Assembly: GCA_916610825.1 (NCBI GenBank)
Contig: OU744451.1
Coordinates: 14,743,905 to 14,807,904 of the forward strand
Direction: 5' to 3'
DNA: 64,000 bases
Origin: Haliclystus octoradiatus
Lineage: Eukaryota > Cnidaria > Staurozoa > Stauromedusae > Haliclystidae
Shown here: positions 12,064 to 23,548 of the stretch, piece by piece
Layout: the number at the start of each line of letters is the position of its first letter
How positions within the stretch are numbered: the stretch's first letter is position 1
Notes under the pieces: model-generated
The model's input: the letters and a program-made list of their open reading frames with translations, nothing else
Database searches by the model: none
Told to the model about the DNA's origin: nothing
Made by a program: the position numbers and the translations under genes

Positions 12064-13570
12064 CTCAGATTTGTGTTTTTGAGAGGTCATAATATTATCT
12101 TACCTTTGTGAGAATTAACCAAATAAAATGTATTTAACATCCTCAAGCATCGAATAATTCAAATTTAAAAACGACGTCTTTGTCCGACATCAATAATATC
12201 CTCAAAAGTCTATCTTTGTTGACCCAAGATCGATCATTTCCAAACAGTTTGATCCCTTTTGCCAAGGTAAAATCACTGAGAATTGGCTTCAAAAGCAATT
12301 TTAAGATCATCTCGTTTTGATGCGAAAAAATGTTTTACTTTTCACAAGAACCAAATTTGTTTGTTTGATAATCTGACCCACTGAAATTTTAAGGTACTGT
12401 ATTTCGAAATGTGGGAAATCATGATGACAGCTGTCAGCAGCAAATTATGTTTTGCCTTCCAGATTGCAACTACGAAATTATTATAAAAGCTGAAAAGTAT
12501 GACTTAACTGTAACACAACTTTGACTTTTGTAAGAGTACACTTAAATAAACGATATTAATCATGCTCAATAAAAACTAACTACTTATTGTCAGAAAAAAA
12601 CATGCAAAAAGGGTTCTGGAATTTATTGAAATAGAATAACAATTTTTCCAATCATCATAATCTACATATTAATAGTTTTATCTGTTTGTAAATAAATTCT
12701 ATCTCATTGGCGAAATAATACAGCTAATCAGTTTTGGAGAAATTATGCAAACATTTGTGTCGAGATAACATTATATACATAGTAACAGATTTGTGGTATG
12801 AACATTATGATTTTCTGACATTGTTTTAGAATAATAAATTACCTTTGATACTTCATTTGATATCATTGTATCAACAAAGTTTAGAGATCTTCACAATTTT
12901 ATAAGGCGAATTGAAATCTCCAACAGGAAAACGTTTGCTTTGAATTTAAGTTGCAAGAAAAAAGTTTGAACAAGTAAAAGCAAATCAGTCAATCAGTTTT
13001 ATGATGATTAAAATAATACAAAATACTGAATTGCTTTGACTTGCTAGAATATCTAAACCAAACAAAATATGTTTTAAAATCAAAGAAACGTATAGGCATA
13101 TTTCATGTTTTTGTGAAATCAGCAATCTAGAGCGGGGCACAAACGCTTTGAAATTAAACAGATTTTTGGTCCATAATTTATTTATGAAACCAACACCCGT
13201 TCATTGCTTTTCTTAAATTTGATAAACCTTTTAATTATTTTAAAAGGGTTATTTTCATATTCAATTTGTGGGAACGTTGATGAATGACAATCTGTTTTGA
13301 AATCAAAGTAACGTAGGTCAACAGTCTAGCGCGGGACATATAAATATATAAATATAGGAACTTGCAAAAACATTTTAAAATGACGTCGGCGTTCGATTAG
13401 TTCGAAAAAAGTTCAAAATTCAAAGAGATTATCAAAGCATCTACACAGAATTTAAGTTATATAGTGCAACATTACTTAATGCATTGCAAATGCGTAGTTA
13501 TATAATTTATAAATATAAAAATATTAAAAATTTGGTTTATGAGCGGGTAGGTTTTGATTTTCAGATTTTA
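12064..13570. other. No gene seen
   Basis: AT-rich DNA. Two imperfect copies of a block containing ATCAAAG(A/T)AACGTA and TCTAG(A/C)GCGGG(A/G)CA lie near 13080-13140 and 13300-13340, a short local duplication. No coding exon was recognised. Confidence 0.4.
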
Positions 13571-13574
13571 CATC

Positions 13575-14430
13575 CATAAAGTAGTAGTAGTAGTAGTATA
13601 GACAGTCACATTATAGGAATGTGCCGTCCCTCTTACGCCTTACATATTTGCTACATAAAGAACGCCACAAAACACGGTCAGACATAGCTGACAAAGAAAC
13701 TTTTAAATAACACAATTCACGATACAAAACATTATGAAAAGATACTACTCTACCATAGCCCCGTCGAAGCATCTCCTTCGGTTGCCAATGAAGGATGTCA
13801 TGCAGCGGTTGAGGGGCATACGTCTTTGATCTTTCGATGTGACCTAAAAAAGACATCTGACGTTGGTGAGCAATAGCAGAGGCAGAAGGGGAAAGTTTCC
13901 TAAGTTTAGCAGTAGACAGTAAGTTGGGCCAATGTACTCCTAAAGCATGCCGAAGCATGGCGTCATAAGCTGAGTCAAGTCGGGTCAATAGTGAGGTTGA
14001 TAGAACCCACGTTTCAGAAGCATATAATAGAACAGGTTCTATCGTGTGTCTGAACAGTCTTAACTTAACGTCAGTGTTGACATCGGACGCCCAGAATTTA
14101 TTCAGACCTCTAATGGCTGCCCAAGCCTGGCCTCTACGTTGTGTTAAATCATCTGAAGAAGATGGAAGTACAGAACCTAGGTACTTGAACGAATCTACAC
14201 GTTCTATGTCACCATTAGATGTAACAAGATGTGCCTGTTTTATGCCTAAAGCAATAAATTTCGTCTTAGTCGTGTTAATTGTCAAGCCTACCGTTTTACC
14301 AACCCGTTCAACTTCATCAAGAAGCTGTTGTGCTTCAGATATGCTATTTGTTAAGATAGCAATATCGTCAACGAATGAGAGGTCCGATACGCTGCGCTCT
14401 GGATGACGTGAAGACCTACGATAAAGAATT
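13575..14430 (-). pseudogene. LINE reverse transcriptase, 3' fragment
   Basis: The minus strand encodes the RT palm (FVDDIAILTNS, with the catalytic FVDD, just upstream of 14285) and runs without interruption through the thumb and C-terminal region (SFKYLGSVLP, LFRHTIEPVLLYASETW, FLGHIERS) to a stop at 13611. The sequence is of the RTE/I-group type. The 5' half (endonuclease and fingers) is missing, a usual 5' truncation. The 3' end falls at a short (TAC)n tract on the minus strand (GTAGTAGTAGTAGTAGTA on plus, 13580-13598), the type of 3' tail many RTE-like LINEs leave. Confidence 0.85.
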
Positions 14431-15450
14431 AACGAAAGAATTATAAGCGTTATTAAAATTAAAATTTCATTATGTTGATTTAGTCTGTTCAGCGATAAGA
14501 TTTTAAAGTATATCTAATTCAGCAAAATCAAATTGAATTGAAAATAAAGCGTATGATTTGTGAGCAATATGATTATGAAATTTGTAACGTTCAAAATATT
14601 TTCAACTTCATTCAATGATGTTATCCTGTCAATCAAATTTCGCGTAGCTTTTGAATATAATTCCTGTAGATTATGTCAACAATAATTAAATATGGGGTGG
14701 GCGAGAAACGTCAACTCACCGACTCGCCAACTATCTCAACTTTTATTACGCTTTTCATTCAAATTAGGCAAATTTCACGAATATCCTGCATTACATAGCA
14801 TCTAAATAAGATGAATGAAGTATTTTCTGTGTACTGTCGCAGTCATAGGCATCAAAATAACTCGAAAAGGTTAAAAAGTTAATAAATTCTTAAATTCAAG
14901 GAATTACATTGCAAATGTTGTTAGAGTGTAACAAAAGTTTAATTATGTTTGCTATTTAGTAATCTGAAAGTTTTATCACTCAAGGTCTAGTACTGGGGCA
15001 CACTAATTGCTAGTAATTAATAATACCATGAGATATTTTGCAGGTTAAGGCTCATTCCTCCCACATTGCGTTTTATTTATTATTTTCATTGGCTTTCGCA
15101 TAAACATTCACTAACAAACGAATAAAATTAATTAATGAAACTTACGATAAAATTAGCTATTAATAAATTGAGACCGTCAATATGGCCTATAAGACAAAAG
15201 TCCTAATAGATTAAATTTGTCAATTTGTTTTTACTCTAAAAATGTTTACAGACTTTTTCAATATTTATCATGTTTTCACTTTAGAATATTTTACATGTCT
15301 ACTTTTTTTGGTTATTCATTCAGGAATGGAACTCAAGAAAAGGTAGGAGTTAATGAGTGAAGTGAAGCAGTTCTTTATCTAATTTTAAAGTAAATGTGCT
15401 TGATCGGCACATATGATTTATTTCATTTATTGATAAGTTGGATAAATAGC
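14431..15450. other. No gene seen
   Basis: AT-rich sequence without a recognisable exon or repeat. Confidence 0.4.
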
Positions 15451-15599
15451 TATCTATTACAACTGTGAACATTTACCAAATCGAGTAGGTGTGGTAGCAA
15501 TATTTCCCTGTAGTTGATGCAAGAGTTCTTGCTCAATGCCTCGTATTAATGCAAACCTCATAATGATATGAAGTTGTCTAAAGGGCTGAAAATGTGACT

Positions 15600-15990
15600 T
15601 CCCAATTGACTGATTTATAAGTCCGGCTTTGATACGCCGCAATTTGACGAGTGGTTTTCAGGGACCATTTACAAAGCGGTTGTTCATAGATAAGTCATTA
15701 TCTTATGCCAATCGTATCTCCACATTAAATTTTAAAAAGTTTCATCGACTCTATATAAAGCTTATTTATTATTTTAAAATTATAAATGGCTATGTAGATC
15801 TTAATAGAAAAATAATTTTTAAATTTACTTCAGATCGTAGAATTGAGGTACCCCATTGAAATTCTGAAAGGCATCGCCGTTTCGTTTGCTTTGAGGGCCA
15901 TCAAATCATATAATCTGCTGCAACTTGACACAACGCAATCGCAGAGCATAATTGTATTCAAAAGAGCAACCGAGAAATGAATCACTCGAT
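15600..15990 (+). pseudogene. LINE 3' fragment (RT C-terminal tail)
   Basis: The plus strand reads as a degenerate LINE C-terminus: a segment NRISTLNFKKFHRLYIKLIY with KIINGYVDLN, then frameshifted remnants of the terminal helix before 15980. Similar tails follow the RT of CR1/jockey-type LINEs. It is broken by stops and shifts. Confidence 0.5.
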
Positions 15991-16079
15991 AAAATTTTTG
16001 TATTTTAGCATTTCATCTATGTAATATATTAACTATATTCCCTTTTAACTTGTAAAACGCATTCCCATGATAAACGTAA

Positions 16080-17260
16080 ACGATCAACGTACCTACTGCC
16101 CTATCATTGTTCTCTCGCACACCTCTAAAACTTTTGGACACGTAATCACAAAGCAATTACAGAATCATTTCTCTGGCAATATTTTCCGATGACGTTTTTG
16201 GATTCAGACCTGGTCACAGTACAGAGTTAGCCATATAGAAACTCACTCAAGGCTGTATAAACGAATATAACAATGGAAACTCTTCAATCATTACCGCATT
16301 TGACCTATCCAAGGGATTTGACATGATATATCACTAGATATATATGATTAGAAAGATTGAATGCTATGGATTGGACAACAGCAGCTGCACACTGATCGAA
16401 AGCTATTTAAGCAATAGAACATAATCTGTCAAAATTAATGGAAAGATATCATCATCCTATGAATCACTGCGTAGGGCACGTCTGATTTACGGAAAACGGA
16501 AAGAAATTTACGGAAACATTTTAAACGAGGTCCATTGTATTCTGCTTTTAGATGCAGTGAATATAATATTTCGCAATGACTGCAATGTTGTCTTGGATTG
16601 TGATTACTTCGATATGCTCTTGATGATACTACCGTCTACATATCAGCATCAGGCGCTAAAAACTCAACGGCACATCAACAGTAATGAATAATGATATATC
16701 ACTCATTGTCAAATGGTTTGACGATAACTTCATGACCATAAATTCATCAAAAACCACTGCTATGTGTATTTCAGTAAAACAAAATCGTAATGAAGAACTA
16801 TTAAATACTGTAATTGACAACAATTCAATACCATTATCAAAGTCAATCAATCTTCTTGGTATAACAATTAATAATAAAACTCAATTTTAGAGATCATTTG
16901 AGAAAATGTCTAAAGAAAGCAAATTACTGTCTTAGTCAACTTAGACCTGTGAGGCATTTAATAAAAGAAGACATTGCTACGTCGCTCTTTAAAGTATACA
17001 TAAAGCCACTTTTGGGTTATGGTAACCTACTTATGTTTAACATACCACAAACAGAACGAAAAAAAAAGAAGATTATTCTATAAAAGAGCTTACCATAATC
17101 TAGGTATTAGTGTCCCGTCAATTGATCGACATTGAAGTTGCTGTGAAAGCTACTTCAATTGTACAACAAATAATCGCAAAAAAATCCCCAAGATCATTAT
17201 ATGATCTATTAGAGATGGATAAATCTAAGTACAACTTGAGTGGAAATTTCCGAAGCAGCC
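16080..17260 (+). pseudogene. LINE reverse transcriptase remnant
   Basis: Fragments in several frames: a finger region near 16200-16320 (GFRPGHS-like and AFDLSKGFD-like motifs), palm and thumb at 16684-16890 (WFDDNFMTINSSKTTAMCIS, INLLGITINN) and a later segment at 16898-17083 (LKKANYCLSQLRPVRHLI). Stops and shifts are frequent. The layout is that of a jockey/CR1-type LINE distinct from the one at 13.6-14.4 kb. Confidence 0.65.
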
Positions 17261-18180
17261 TAGGGAGCCATCCATAAAGTTTGTACTCAGTAAATACTCC
17301 AATAATTGACCCCCATCCCCCCTGTACGCAGCTGTACGCTTTGTGATAACTCCCTGTGCGTACGTACTCAGTTTTATTCTGACCCCCTCCCAATTTTTGA
17401 TTTTTTGTTAATGTGTTTTTCAAAATCAAGCAAGTACAACTTAAGCGCGAAGTTTAATCCTCGCAAAATCATAACATCAGTATACGCTTATTTCTTAATA
17501 TTAGAATATAAATTTAAAAGAAGGAAGATCATAATTGTTAAACCTTTTGAAGAATTTACCTGGACTGAAGTAAAACACACTGAAATGCAAAGAACAGAGG
17601 GGTTGATAACATAAAAACATTATTTCTTTTGAGTCTGATAACCCGTATGGCATACATTAGTAATATTCTGGATTACAACAAATCGTGACTTAAATAAGTC
17701 AAATATATTTGCTAACACGGGAATATGGGGCATCAAAGTAGCCTCATATCTGTGTTTTTTATACAGTATAATAGCAGCGAAGACATCATTGACAAGTTAA
17801 TTACAAGTACGTCTCAATTACATATCTGGAATGATTTAATCTCAACTCAATTAGGCCTACTCTCAATCAATATACAATTTTGCCATTATTATATAGAGAA
17901 TAGCAGAGATGCTAAATGATGTATAGTCTCTAGAGAAATGCGAGGACATTTCTGGAAGTGTTACTGTATATATGATTCATACAGAACATTTTTATATATT
18001 ATCATATAATTTAATTACCATTATTATTAATTGATTGGTTTTTCACATGAATTTTTTATAATCTATTGCATATTGTCTACATTTTGTTGCTTTATTTATA
18101 AAAATCAATCTTATTTGTCACCAAAACGAGGCTTATTGATGCTACTTCTGAGGAACGGGCTTGGATATCCGTAATGACGG
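17261..18180. other. No gene seen
   Basis: A GC-richer patch at 17300-17400 with TGTACGCAGCTGTACGC and GTGCGTACGTACTCAG looks like a fragment of a dispersed repeat. The rest is AT-rich. Confidence 0.35.
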
Positions 18181-18199
18181 TAGCCGTACATATTTTGTT

Positions 18200-18345
18200 C
18201 GGAGTTAGTATGAATTTGAACGGAATTTGGTCGAAATTTGATCTGAAATTTATCATTTTGGTCGAAATTTGGACAGAATTGCGTCTAAATTTGTCCGGAA
18301 ATTAGTCGGAACTGGTCGGAAAATTTGGTCGGAATTACGTATTGT
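18200..18345 (+). repeat. Degenerate AATTTGGTCGGA minisatellite
   Basis: Variants of AATTTGGTCGGAA / AATTTGGACGGAA follow one another seven or eight times with a spacing near 17-22 bp and many substitutions. No reading frame is conserved. Confidence 0.55.
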
Positions 18346-18920
18346 AGTGTCCACAGTACTTCGTCTTTCCGACCGAATATTTCCGACGTCGTTCCGGATC
18401 CGAAACGACGTAATGTGTTTAGCGGGTATTCTCTTTATTTAAATTTCATGATATTTTGTATAAATATATGTAACTTTATATTTTCTTAACTTAAAAATGG
18501 CAGATGTACACTGTCAAAACTTAATTGTCGAAACGTCGTTCCAATAAATAAAAAAACAATTACTGTTGCCCTCGATCTTTTAACTGAAACAACATAATAA
18601 CATTAAGTAATACTTACCACACACCTGTATCTATGTAAACTGGTATATTGGTAATAAATCAAAACAAACAAACAACATCATCATCATCTTAATTACATGA
18701 ATAACAAATAATTAAACACAAAGAAAGAAAGAAATAGTTACAAATTTGGTAGTATATCGTATTTGATCTGTACGCTGAGAAAAGGAAAGACAACGAAGGA
18801 GGAGCTAGTTTGAAATTTAACTTTGTGTGCCTAGGAAAGCTGATAATATGTCGCTCTGTCTCTTACACTGAGCCAACCCGCTTTATACAGCTTTCAGACA
18901 GGGCCGTTCTTAGAAGTTTT

Positions 18921-20634
18921 CTTAGAGACCTCTGTCGAGCTGGCCGCACCACTTTCTTCGATGTAGATCATTTTGGTCTTAAAAGTTTGATCACAGCCTG
19001 ATCAAATTTGATCAGTATGTTATATTTTTTGATCAGCTTTGATCAGCGAGTTATAAGCGAATTCAAGATGTACGGCTCGACACCGAAAATCCGAACAGCA
19101 TAAAATAATAAACCGAATTTGGTATCAAAAGTTTGATCACGCCCTGATTATTACTGATCAAAACTTTTTTTCGTTAATTATAATTATTAAACGTGCAATT
19201 GGCAATTTTGCTTCTGGTGCGGCCAAATCAACACCAATATTTCGAAAACGAGGTTATAATCATCTGAACTCTACGAATTTGGTATCAAAAGTTTGATCAC
19301 GCCCTGATCATTACTGATTAAAACTTTATTTTCGTTAATTATAATTATTAAGCTTGCAATCGGCAATTTAGCTTCTGGTGCGGCCAAATCAACACCAAAA
19401 TTTCGAAAACGAGGTTGTAATCTTCCGAATTCTACGAATTTGGTATCAAAAGTTTGATCACGCCCTGATCATTACTGATCAAATTTTTTTTTTCCATAAT
19501 TATAATTATTGAGCGTACAATCGGCAATTTAGCTTCTGGTGCGGCCAAATCCAGACCAAAATTTCGAATACGAGGTTATAATCTTCCGACATCTACGAAT
19601 TTGGTATCAAAAGTTTGATCACGCCCTGATCATTACTGATCAAAACTTTTTTTTCGTTAATTATAATTATTAAGCTTGCTATCGGCAATTTAGCTTCTGG
19701 TGCGGCCAAATCAACACCAAAATTTCGAAAACGAGGTTATAATCATCCGAACTCTACGAATTTGGTATCAAAAGTTTGATCACGCCCTGATCATTACTGA
19801 TCAAAACTTTTTTTTCGTTAATTATAATTATTAAGCTTGCTATCGGCAATTTAGCTTCTGGTGCGGCCAAATCAACACCAAAATTTCGAAAACGAGGTTT
19901 TAATCTTCCGAATTCTACGATTCTAAGATTCTTCCGAATCTTTCGAATGATTCGTAGAGTTCGGATGATTATAACCTCGTTTTCGAAATTTTGGTGTTGA
20001 TTTGGCCGCACCAGAAGCTAAATTGCCGAGAACACGCTTAATAATTATAATCAACGAAAAAAAAGTTTTGATCAGTAATGATCAGGGCGTGATCAAACTT
20101 TTGATACCAAATTCGTAGAGTTCGGAAGATCATAACCTCGTTTTCGAAATTTTGGTGTTGATTTGGCCGCACCAGAAGCTAAATTGCCGATTGCACGCTC
20201 AATAATTATAATTATGGAAAAAAAGTGTTGATCAGTAATGATCAGGGCGTGATCAAACTTTTGATACCAAATTCGTAGAGTTCGGATGATTATAACCTCG
20301 TTTTCGAAATTTTGGTGTTGATTTGGCCGCACCAGAAGCTAAATTGCCGATTGCACGCTCAATAATTATAATTATGAGAAAAAAAAGTTTTGATCAGTAA
20401 TGATCAGGGCGTGATCAAACTTTTGATACCAAATTCGGTTTATTATTTTATGTCGTTCGGATTTTCGGTGTTGAGCCAGCCGTACATCTTGAATTCGCTT
20501 ATAACTCGCTGATCAAAGCTGATCAAAAAATATAACATACTGATCAAGTTTGATCAGGCTGTGATCAAACTTTTAAGACCAAAATGATCTACATCGAAGA
20601 AAGTGGTGCGGCCAGCTCGATAGACGTTTCTTAG
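18921..20634. mobile_element. Foldback element with nested 160-bp repeats
   Basis: The outer arms (18921-19115 and 20435-20634) are inverted copies of each other. Both contain TCGAGCTGGCCGCACCAC or its complement, a run of TGATCA words and a GAATTCAAGATGTACGGC-type block. Inside, a unit of about 160 bp starting TTTGGTATCAAAAG is repeated five times in direct orientation (near 19119, 19278, 19439, 19600, 19760) and then three times inverted, with a turning point near 19920-19970. Each unit carries the string GATCACGCCCTGATCATTAC. There is no transposase, and no target duplication was identified. It fits the foldback class, in which tandem repeats build up within the inverted arms. Confidence 0.8.
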
Positions 20635-21370
20635 AGAGGGGTTTCGACCAATAAATTTGCCGACTTCACCGGAGTACGATCCGGATATATAACAGTAAAT
20701 TGGAAGCAATTTATCTAGTCGCCAAAATTGCTTTTTACTGGCTTTAAAAATGCATTTTCACAAACTCACGGAATATTATTAGTTCGCAATTGGTCTCTTT
20801 GATTTCAAAGCCAGGCCATCGTGATCTTTCAGTGTCTTGTCTAATGTCTATGCCAATTAAATGCTACGAAATAACCATTTAATTCGTGTAACGCCATTCA
20901 GAAAATGACCATTTACACATGGAATGATCAATAGTTACTTTTCATGATGAAAACAATTTGAGGAAGTTATTGTGAGTAAAACGAGAATAACTTTTTGTCA
21001 TCATTTTAATCTAATATCACTAAAAATACCAATAGTATTTTCACGCATATTTTCTTCGAATATTCAAGTTCTTCAGCGCTCGGCATGCAGGTCAATAAAA
21101 TCTTCAAGTGCTACATTGTATTTTGCTATAGAATTTACAAGAATTGCAAACTTACGTACAAATTAGAAAAAGTGCAATTATAGATATTTCCGATAGAATT
21201 TGTCAATGTATGTTGCACATCGTCGAGCCTGGTGTTTTCATATGATCAAAATGCTATATATAGATAGGAAACATTCCGATCTAAATATGGAACCGATAGT
21301 ACCTGTAGTGTATACTGTCAGTATTGTTATGAATTATGTAAAACCTTGAACTTTATAATTTGCTTTATTG
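20635..21370. other. No gene seen
   Basis: Intergenic or intronic AT-rich sequence leading up to the acceptor of the fibrinogen-like exon. Confidence 0.4.
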
Positions 21371-21377
21371 ATTGCAG

Positions 21378-21955
21378 TACACGAAAGTTGTAAAGATGCG
21401 TTCAATTATGTCAATTCAGATATTTTGTCGATCACAACGAAAATAAAATATAAAGATGGCTTCATTCAAGTCACATGCGAGAAAAAGCTAGATAACAAAT
21501 TTAGGTTTGTTTTAGGTCACAACCAAACAGATTTTGGTTACGAAAGGATTGATTATATTTCCGGAAGGTTCTCATATTTAAATTACAACAATACCGATGA
21601 AGAAATCAATTACATCAAAAGCATTTCTAGTCAATGCTATCAGAACGTTTCCCTTAAATGCAAGGGTGTGGCAGCTTTTGGGTTTTATTGGCAAGACATC
21701 AATGGTAGTCAGCATCAATACCTACCTGAATACATTGGCAATGGAATTGATTACTGCAATTGTTCTGGAACTGAAGGATGCTGCTGCAGCTACGAGGACT
21801 GTGCATGCTTCACAAATTCACGTTTGGAAGTGAAAAATGAAGGGTATCTCACGAAAAAAGAACATTTGCCGATTAATATGCTATACATTCAGGACGTTGA
21901 CCAAACAACTGAATGGGTGTATTTTAAAGCAAGTGCTCTCTTTTGTGATATTTAA
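21378..21955 (+). CDS. Fibrinogen-like terminal exon (neurexin IV/CNTNAP-type)
   Basis: The acceptor TTGATTGCAG precedes 21378. The exon enters in phase with two bases of a split codon and runs 192 codons to TAA at 21953. It starts SCKDAF and continues with QVTCEKKLDNKF, FGFYWQDINGSQHQYLPEYI, a cysteine-dense block (CNCSGTEGCCCSYEDCAC) and GYLTKKEHLPI, ending CD. The order Cys-rich loop, then GYLT.KEHLPI, then a terminal Cys resembles the fibrinogen-like domain of contactin-associated/neurexin IV proteins. That suggests an extracellular adhesion or recognition protein. No membrane segment follows, so this form would be secreted. The upstream exons are unknown; the PAN-like exon at 11644 is a candidate partner. 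Confidence 0.65.
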
Positions 21956-23500
21956 TCTTCTCCCAAATTCGATCAAAAAACACATTAGGAGGACATAGCC
22001 TTGACTGAATGACATTCATTGCTGCTTGCATAGCATATCATTACATTGACTATTATATATTTAGACAAATTACTTCACAGCAATTGTATAGATTATAGAA
22101 AGATGAGTAACGTTTATAACATATTAAATTATTGAAATAGACGCTTGTAATATTACACTTATCCTGCATTGTTACGGGTGCATGATATATGACATATAGA
22201 TTATTCACAACATACTGTAAAACTTGAATAACTTGATAAACGTGATTGCAGTTGGTTGTATGATTTATTTTCAAAAATTATTTCGTAATCGTCAAGTTCA
22301 CAACTATAGATATTCTGTCCCAGCTTTATATCCAATTTATAAGAGGAAATGGGCATAAGTGACTGTTCCAAAACTTTTGATTGTTTTGCTATGTTCCGAT
22401 CTATAAGGTAAAGTAAAATCAAACAATCATCATTTAAAGACCATAACAAATGAAGAACAGGGAGGCACTCGACATATACAGGGAAGGGGGAAAATTGTGA
22501 CTAATCGAATGACCTCGACAGAATTTTCAACAATTTAGAATGTAGATGATGGAGGACACTCCAACAAATTCAAATGTCAAACAATGTCCTTGTATTGTGC
22601 ATATCAAGAATTATTAATGATTATGCAACATTGGATGGCAAGCTATTCAAGCTTTTGTTTAGTTCCTTCTAAATTCTGGTACACAATTTGATGAAATTCG
22701 ATGATGAAGTCCAACAAACAACAGGCCCAATTCCAGATTGAAGTACAGACAGTAATAGCCAATTCAGCAAATAAAGGATTGTTACGTTAGCTTCTTCTAA
22801 TTATATAAATCTACACTATTTGACCTGCATAAGATAATAGATATATAACAAATTTCTGAAATTGAATTGGAAAATTTTGAAATTCACATAGAGATTTCTG
22901 AAAGTCACTTGGACATCTACATCATATCTTCGTAATAAAATATTTGATCTGATCTAATTCGTTAAAAAATCTGATTCTTATAGAATTTTGAAATTCACAT
23001 CTAAAGAAAACAGGAGAAACTTGAAGTTTTGGACAGTAATTAATGAAAAATATAAGCATTAAAAAATATATGGAATATGAGGATACAACCATTAGCCTAT
23101 CCCAGCACAGTCGATTCAACAGTCTATTGGGTTGACGCATTTCCCATAAAGTAATCTTTGTAAAATTAATGCTATCATTTTCTGAAATTCTTCTTCTGTT
23201 CGAAAACGCAGCGGCTCGTGATTTTCTGATGCCTTTTCATTGCAAACTCTGCTCCAATTACTTAATAATCGAGGCTATGTATATAGCAGTATACTTCGTT
23301 CTAATCCATCACCTACAGCATCCCACCACACAAGACGATAAATAAATGAACACACATTCATAAAGAGAACTTTTTTTTTCAAATTTGAACAACATCAGCC
23401 TTTCAGTGAGAGCTATCATAACATTGATGTAGACCAAGTAATCATTTGGATTGATAACAAATATTTCTGTTAATATCGATTAATTATCTATACGACAGTG
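21956..23500. other. No gene seen
   Basis: Spacer between two convergent genes. A block near 23200-23270 shares TTTTCTGATGCCTT and a following CCAATTxCTTAATA pattern with 36650-36750, so it is probably part of a dispersed repeat. Confidence 0.4.
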
Positions 23501-23548
23501 AACACTCGATGTCAAACATTACATCTGTTATTGTATTTGCTACATAAT

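Noticed and set aside
17118-17429. 103-aa minus-strand frame with YVRTGSYHKAYSCVQGGWG
   Set aside because: A known type of spurious frame from a GC-rich dispersed repeat patch; no homologous domain.
19754-20332. Minus-strand open frames with the same N-terminus (MRPNQHQNFENEVII)
   Set aside because: They are the same repeat unit read twice inside the foldback; the similarity comes from the 160-bp repeat and the frames run into its inverted copies.
11644-21955. A single spliced gene joining the PAN-like and fibrinogen-like exons directly
   Set aside because: The donor at 12007 leaves phase 0 while the acceptor at 21378 needs one preceding base; a direct join breaks the frame.
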